This document shows, piece after piece, positions 57,714 to 64,000 of a DNA stretch of 64,000 nt. The stretch is from Apostichopus japonicus. Its lineage: Eukaryota; Echinodermata; Holothuroidea; Aspidochirotida; Stichopodidae. The stretch's first letter is position 1; each line of letters opens with the position of its first letter. The translations under genes and the position numbers were made by a program. The notes under the pieces are model-generated. The model ran no database searches and had not been told where the DNA came from. It saw only the letters and a list, made by a program, of their open reading frames with translations. The DNA lies in the NCBI RefSeq assembly GCF_037975245.1, contig NC_092566.1, forward strand, positions 10,231,501-10,295,500. The letters are read 5' to 3'.

Positions 57714-58001
57714 ATAAATATATATATATAATTGAAAGTTTTGTGAGTTGGAAAATCCAGAACAGTGAAAAAACTTCCAGCTTCCACTGGGATTCGAACT
57801 CGGGCCTCCCGCTTTATATGCGGACACCCCAACCACCAGGCCATGGACGCTGATTGTATGTCCAGAGGTTCGAAACCGGTAAGGAAGGTCGTAATTTCAC
57901 TGTAGGCGTTTGACACCTGTATCGAACAATACTAGTTCTGTTTTTGGTGACATATTTTGCCTTACTCTAGAGATCAAACATGATGCTAACCAATTCGAAA
58001 A
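57714..58001 (-). mobile_element. Diverged copy of the 373-bp tRNA-derived unit
   Basis: Runs from aatatatatataattgaaag through the head (57780-57852) to gatgctaaccaattcgaaaat, then breaks at a (CA)n tract. Anticodon-loop and A-box positions differ from the arrays (TGGCCTGGTGG), so it is an older copy in the orientation of the left array. Confidence 0.85.

Positions 58002-58002
<1 letters not shown>

Positions 58003-58085
<83 letters not shown>
58003..58085. repeat. (AC)n(AT)n microsatellite at an orientation switch
   Basis: About 29 bp of AC followed by ~54 bp of AT. The repeat unit is in minus orientation on the left and plus orientation on the right. Confidence 0.95.
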
Positions 58086-58088
<3 letters not shown>

Positions 58089-59051
58089 ACCAAAAACAGA
58101 ACTAGTATTGTTCGATATAGGTGACAAACGCCTACAGTGGAATTACGATCTTCCTTACCGGTTTCGAACCTCTGGACATACAATCAGCGTCCATAGCCTT
58201 GTGGTTAGGGTGTCCGCGTACAGAGCGGGAGGCCCGTGGTTCGAATCCCGGTGGAGGCTGAAAGTTTTTTCACTGTTCTTGATTTTCCAACTCATTACGA
58301 TTTTCATTTATATATATTCATTTGCCTTTGTCGTTTACCTCCATTGCATTAACATAAAGTCTGTTCAAAGTATCTCTTTCGAGATCCGGCTTTAGGAATC
58401 ACAAATGATTTTCGAGTTGGATAGCATCATGTTTGATCTCTAGAGTAGGGCAAAATATGTCACCAAAAACAGAACTAGTATTGTTCGATATAGGTGACAA
58501 ACGCCTACAGTGGAATTACGATCTTCCTTACCGGTTTCGAACCTCTGGACATACAATCAGCGTCCATAGCCTTGTGGTTAGGGTGTCCGCGTACAGAGCG
58601 GGAGGCCCGTGGTTCGAATCCCGGTGGAGGCTGAAAGTTTTTTCACTGTTCTTGATTTTCCAACTCATTACGATTTTCATTTATATATATTCATTTGCCT
58701 TTGTCGTTTACCTCCATTGCATTAACATAAAGTCTGTTCAAAGTATCTCTTTCGAGATCCGGCTTTAGGAATCACAAATGATTTTCGAGTTGGATAGCAT
58801 CATGTTTGATCTCTAGAGTAGGGCAAAATATGTCACCAAAAACAGAACTAGTATTGTTCGATATAGGTGACAAACGCCTACAGTGGAATTACGATCTTCC
58901 TTACCGGTTTCGAACCTCTGGACATACAATCAGCGTCCATAGCCTTGTGGTTAGGGTGTCCGCGTACAGAGCGGGAGGCCCGTGGTTCGAATCCCGGTGG
59001 AGGCTGAAAGTTTTTTCACTGTTCTTGATTTTCCAACTCATTACGATTTTC

Positions 59052-59057
<6 letters not shown>
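58086..59057 (+). repeat. Tandem array of the 373-bp unit, inverted relative to the left array
   Basis: About 2.6 copies with a period of 373. tRNA-like heads are at 58187-58260, 58560-58633 and 58933-59006. Nearly identical to the array at 8802-11036, 47 kb away, except that every copy reads TAGCCTTGTGG where the left array has TAGCCTAGTGG. The last copy stops at a (TA)n tract, just as the left array does. Confidence 0.9.

Positions 59058-59086
<29 letters not shown>
59054..59086. repeat. (TA)n microsatellite ending the array
   Basis: Alternating TA replaces the rest of the unit from its own short tatatata stretch. Confidence 0.9.
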
Positions 59087-59088
<2 letters not shown>

Positions 59089-60238
59089 TTTCTATGTTGG
59101 ATCTAAATCCGTTATATCTTTATGAACGGTATTATTATATATGAACAGGCTATCCCAGTATCACAAATAACCCAGCCACAAATAATGATGGCAATCATTT
59201 TTCACCCTCATACACCTAGTTCTTTGACCTTCCATCATTCCGTTTAATGAAAAGTTGTTTGTTAACCTGAAAAAAAATTATCATCATTGCCTCATGCACA
59301 CACGTACAAAGATGTGATAGAATGTTTTAAATTGCACATACCCGGAGGTCGTGGACGATGGATACACTGGCATTGTTGGGTCAACGAAAGGTTCTTTTCC
59401 GTGTTTTTTTTATATTTTTTATAAATCAATTTTTTCCCCGATATCAAAGCTTCGTCAAACGTTTTTGCAGCCTATTACATGGTTACAGTCTGGTATTTTA
59501 GCCAGTAGGCGAGCCGGAAGCCACAAATACGTGACATCAAACTGATCAACCGATGTCCATTTGAGGGGGAAAAATTAATGAAGGGCAAACCTTATTAATT
59601 CCAGCCCTCTGGGTGACTACCGCACAACGAATGACCACATCGTAATGAAAAATATGGATCAGAAATCGAAGAAAAAAAAGCCCCAAAATTATAATGGTCA
59701 TGCAGATATAAATAGGAAAAGGATATATTCTTATATTCATTTCAAAGAGCAAATGGTGCACTCTGTTAGTGCACTGATCATTGAAGTGGTAATTAGACAT
59801 GAAGATAGCGACAGAAAGCTGGATATCCCTAATAAATCTCCCAGAATCCTCTATTCCGTAACCGCTGTGTCCCCTCGCCTCGCAACCCTGAAAACCGACC
59901 GTCTTAACCCCTCCCTAAAAACAAAACAAAAAACAACAACATTGGATTTGGTCAAGTTTATGGCAACCTGACGTAACAAGTCACAAATTACGACGACAGT
60001 CAATTCCATGCATAACCAAGGCTTGGAGTTTAGACGAAAACTCACGAGACCTTTGGGATGGTACTTGAAACGGGGTAAGGGAAAGGAGCAAGGGGTTGTG
60101 TGTGTGTGTGGGGGGGGGGGGGTGTATGAAGATTATCACTTCCTGCCAAAAAGAACTGGCGAGTTGGTGATAACTTCAGCTTAGGTAAAAAGAAATACAC
60201 GTTAAATCTGACAAAAGAAATAAATGCCCTTATAACAA
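59087..60238. other. No gene seen
   Basis: Intergenic. (TG)n running into G13 at ~60097-60122. The frame at 59645-59971 is low-complexity and not recognised. Confidence 0.45.
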
Positions 60239-62259
60239 TTTATTAATCAGTTGTAGGCAAAACAAATCTAATACAAAAGTATCGTTAAATATACGAATTG
60301 ACACATTCAGTAAAAAATATATCGGAGTATTCTGCACATGCATCAATCACGCGGGCGCAGCTGCGCATTGGCTCCGAGCTAGGTACCTGGATAAACCTAT
60401 CCGTCTAGCCTGCTGCCATTAATTAATATGCAACGAGAAGTTATATGTTTTGTGCTTCAGTGTACTTGCTTGTACATAGCAGGACTCGTTACATGACTTA
60501 ATAGGCACTGTCACGCAATTTAATTATATATGTTGTATCCAAGGACTCTCAGAGGGAATTCTCAACTTGCAAAAATTGAAAATTGAAATGTCAAAGGTGA
60601 TGAGTATTTGAACAGTTGATGATAAATTCTTTTTTTATTAATATATCATCTTCCATCCAAGGCAGACAGACAGTGCTTCTACAAACATGGAATTTTTTGT
60701 TGATATTATTTTTTTCATTCCTTTTTCTATTTTTCTTTATTAGTTTGAGAAACATTCTGACAAATCAATTTGAGAAAAATTATATTTTATGATATAATTC
60801 TCCTACCAGTCTAAACTAATCATGCAGAAGACTTTCAATTATAATAAAAGCAGACACAGAAAAAAAGAAGTCCCAGACAAATTCCTAGGGTATTGCATTT
60901 CAAGGACAAATCAATAAGAAGAATTCGCAAGTACAGATACAATTTTACTCTCTCTATCAGCGATCTTGCTTAGATGTTAGTTTCACACTTGACGTAAACA
61001 AAAAAAATTGATTCACACAGTACAGGTCTAATACAGTTTACAGTTTTTTCGTTAGTGTTCCTGAAAAATACTAAAAATAGGTAACTTCAGTCAATCAAAT
61101 GATATCTAAGTTGAGATAAGTATATCATGACATAAGAGAGGATGGAAGAAGATGAGAAAAAAAGAAGAAGAAACAGTCGCCTCTAACATTTGAGTTAAAA
61201 CAGCCTATGGTGTTTCATTACTACAAATATACACCACTAGTATAGACCAGGCTTGGGTGGGTGGAAATAAGACTAAATCCACCAGAAGGGGGTGGGGGTG
61301 GGGGGGGGGGCTCAGGGGCAAAATCTTCAAGGGACTGTGGTACATGTGAGTTTGATACCAGAGGGTAAGCAAACGAAATTTACTACAAAACTGCCCCTGG
61401 GAAGGTAAAGAACTGATAATGAATACAGAGTTAACACAACAACTTCAAAAATAGATTTTGCGGAGACTTTAATAGTATGTAGCAGGAGAGATGGGATGTC
61501 TCAAGGATAGACACCTGCTCTATGTAAGACTTCCAATGAGACCAATGCAAAACTTGGCAGAATGCTTTTGTCACATATTCTCCATCTGACTTGTTTAGCC
61601 AGTGAGAAAAAAAAAAAGAACATGTATAAGTTCCAAGAATGACAACGCTCTAAACTTGGAAACTTGGGAATGTTAAGTGAAGGGGTTAGGGTACTAAAAA
61701 AGTGAAGGGGTTAGGGTACTAAAATGAATCAATGGATGGGCCTAACACATGTTTAAGATGATGCAGGGCGGAGTGGGGGAGGGGTGCGTCAGACCAATGT
61801 TCATAAGTGTTTGCTACATCTGTGGCGGCACCATGCACATGTGCAGGTCATTGCTATGACATGTTTGGTGGGGGAGGGGGGGCACAATTCTCTTTCTTTT
61901 TCTGCTCTCTTCCAATGTCAGAGGCCATGTCATCATGGATTCTTAGTGTACGATGATGTACTATTATACTGTAACATGGTGCTCGGGACAAATTTCCAGC
62001 ATCTATAATTCAGCAACGTATTTCGTATTTCAAAGAGAGACAAGACTGTCTCAATGATAAATTTTCGTTTAGACTTTAAAAACAATAAAAATACAAAGTA
62101 CAATGACTGAATGATTGATATGAAAGACTAGTAAGATGGCTCAATTTGGACGGTATCAATGGTTATTTAACTACCACTGGTAGTTTGTGTTACAAGTATT
62201 GTACAGTACTCAATCACAGTGTTGCACCAACACTGTAGACATAGCCAAACTATGTCAGC
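60239..62259 (-). other. Probable 3' UTR of the minus-strand gene
   Basis: Lies between the stop codon at 62260 and a minus-strand AATAAA at 60244-60239 (other AATAAA candidates on the minus strand near 60638 and 60738). It contains a 25-bp tandem duplication, agtgaaggggttagggtac, at 61676-61724 and a G tract at ~61290-61307. Extent is a guess. Confidence 0.35.
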
Positions 62260-62358
62260 CTATGTCTTCCTCCTTGTGATGTGATCATAGAAGACGACTT
62301 GTGTGTATTGTGGACAGTCCAATGGTGTCCTTGTTGAATTATCTCCAGGGGACGGCTC
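62260..62358 (-). CDS. Probable terminal coding exon of an unidentified gene
   Basis: On the minus strand a strong acceptor (tttttttttctccctgttttgtttctcAG) is followed by an open 32-codon exon. It starts EPSPGDNSTRTPL, continues DCPQYTQVVFYDHITRRKT and ends in TAG. The composition is protein-like. I do not recognise the protein, and no partner exon upstream (62359-64000) is convincing, so the incoming phase is unproved. If it starts exactly at 62358 the phase is 0. The gene would run tail-to-tail with the BMP3-like gene. Confidence 0.5.
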   Translation of the reverse strand, partial: EPSPGDNSTRTPLDCPQYTQVVFYDHITRRKT

Positions 62359-64000
62359 CTGAGAAACAAAACAGGGAGAAAAAAAAAATAAATGAAGTAT
62401 TCCAAGTTCAAAATTTTGACTAACTCGATGAAATGCTTGAATGGAATATATAAAGATGCAAGCTTGTTCATGAAATATATTGAATGTAAATGGACAATTT
62501 GAGCATAACATCTTTGACAAACTTAGGCAAAGGATAATAATGTATTGCAAACAAGAACATACCATTTAGTCATATGCATCTTCTAAGCATATATACAGCT
62601 TATTTTGAGAGAATCTGTCATACCAACATATAGCAATTTAGATCGTTCAACACAAGAACACATGACACAGAAGAACAATCAAAAACGAAAAAGAAGAAAC
62701 ACATACACATATCCCACTGGCATGAGTATGTTACACTCATATCACATTACTGTATATCATACTGCACTTGTATTATTTTATACCAACAGGAAACATGATA
62801 TCATGCAAAACAAGAAGAACACAAGAAATTTATCCTCAAAAAAAAAAAGCACACTTGCATACAAATGTTACAACATATCACATAAGAAAACATCACACTG
62901 TACATGTATCTCAGTTCATTGAACCATGGAGGTATTATCTTCATGATTGAACACACATACCACACAAGATTCCATCATCGTGCTGAAAGATATCCCCCAC
63001 AAATTCACCAAACTGCATGCCAAACAGCTTTCACCACCATCACATAACAGTATTCATACATATGACAAAGGAGGGCATATACTCACAGGGGAGATATCAC
63101 AAAATCATCTTCAACAGGAGAAGAATATACCATGCAACCACACATCACACATTCAAAAGGTATACCAAACAACACTCACCACCACCATCATACTTAACAT
63201 ATCACATGAGGCCATACCCACCAGGGGAGATATTACACAATGAAAAATAAAACACCCTGCAACCACATGTTTACAACACACATTTGAGAATTGATTACAC
63301 AAGCTGCTGTTTGAACAAATGAATTTCAGACACAAAGTGATGGCACTTGCATGATATAAATTTTTTCAGACTGCCAATAAGATAAGATAAGACAAGCTAG
63401 AACTAAGGTGGTCTCGTGCAGTGGCATGCAGGGATTTCAAACGGCTTTCAAATGGAATTTATACTCATTGAAAGGTATACCGACACGACCAGTGGTACTT
63501 GTCATCAATAATCAATCCATACTTCCAGCTAATTAAAATATTACGCTTAAACTAGATTAGGCGACAAAATCTCGACAGACCGAAAAGAAAGGATAATTTT
63601 TTTTTTTCGAAGGAGAAATGAAGCTAATGATCATGACAAGAGGATATAACTGGAGCAACAGTATCATCTTGGGGGGGGGAGAGCATCTCTCTAAGAGTAG
63701 AATGCTCCTTTAAAATGATCATTTCATTGTATATGTATTCCATTCTTTAGCTCGCATTCTTTAGCTTGCAACAGAGTCACCTGGAGCTAAGCAGTGGAAT
63801 TCCAGGCCATTAATTAGTGGTGTCGTTATATCCACACACTGACACATCGGCAGATAATGCTAAGGTTAAAATGTAAACTACTTTGGTAAATGGTAAATAA
63901 ACTTGACATCATTAAGTCTATTAAAAAGCTTTGCCTCTGTTTAACTTATCTACTAAGTGGCACAATGTGTGAGAGACTTGCCGATGACAAAAAAAGACGT
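62359..64000. other. Presumed intron of the minus-strand gene; A/C-rich tandem duplication
   Basis: No exon recognised. From ~62600 to ~63300 the plus strand is A/C-rich and G-poor. Within it, ~62999-63145 and ~63146-63290 are imperfect tandem copies: ccaaac-g/ac--tcaccaccatca, aggggagatatcac/attacac, and ccatgcaaccacaca/ccctgcaaccacatg. The remaining DNA up to the right edge is unremarkable, with a G run near 63671-63679. Confidence 0.4.

Noticed and set aside
61676-61724. Telomere-like ggggttaggg words
   Set aside because: Only two copies within a 25-bp tandem duplication; no TTAGGG array.

Overview
The window is eukaryotic and looks like genomic DNA of a marine invertebrate deuterostome. 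An echinoderm such as a sea cucumber is my guess, but the phylum is inferred, not shown. It is AT-rich and almost gene-free. It carries spliced genes with good GT/AG sites, tRNA-derived SINE-like repeats, hAT-type non-autonomous DNA transposons with 8-bp target duplications, a Ty3/gypsy LTR retrotransposon, long (TA)n tracts and many poly(G)/poly(C) runs.

Left end (1-11195): a tandem array of a ~373-bp unit with a tRNA-like pol III head on the minus strand. A young LTR retrotransposon (564-8797) with two 1890-bp LTRs that look identical has inserted into it, with 4-bp target duplications. Its single intact ORF (protease, reverse transcriptase, RNase H, integrase) is on the plus strand, but its primer-binding site (perfect tRNA-Lys complement) and polypurine tract are both in the minus orientation, and gag is missing. 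This is the most unusual object in the window. The array then flips orientation in a 73-bp-arm palindrome next to a (TA)n tract. The same unit returns in inverted orientation at 58086-59057, where all copies share one private A-box substitution.

Middle (11196-32500): intergenic. It holds a hAT-like element (13017-14203), a possible ADAMTS-like exon remnant (minus strand, ~14597), pyrimidine tracts, an old SINE copy, and a ~390-bp array of dyad motifs around ACTTAAGTGAAAT.

BMP3-like gene (plus strand, coding 32568-52880): three exons join in phase to a 441-residue TGF-beta family ligand with signal peptide, prodomain, RERR cleavage site and a seven-cysteine mature domain. Its C-terminus (ending in NMQVESCSCR) is of BMP3/GDF10 type. 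Intron 1 is ~17.5 kb and contains a SINE split by a nest of three hAT-like elements. The exon 1/intron 1 boundary is triplicated in tandem and supplies a second in-frame splice donor.

Right end (52881-64000): BMP3 3' UTR, a diverged hAT-like element, the inverted SINE array, then a probable terminal exon of an unidentified minus-strand gene (62358-62260) with a ~2-kb 3' UTR. This gene is tail-to-tail with BMP3.
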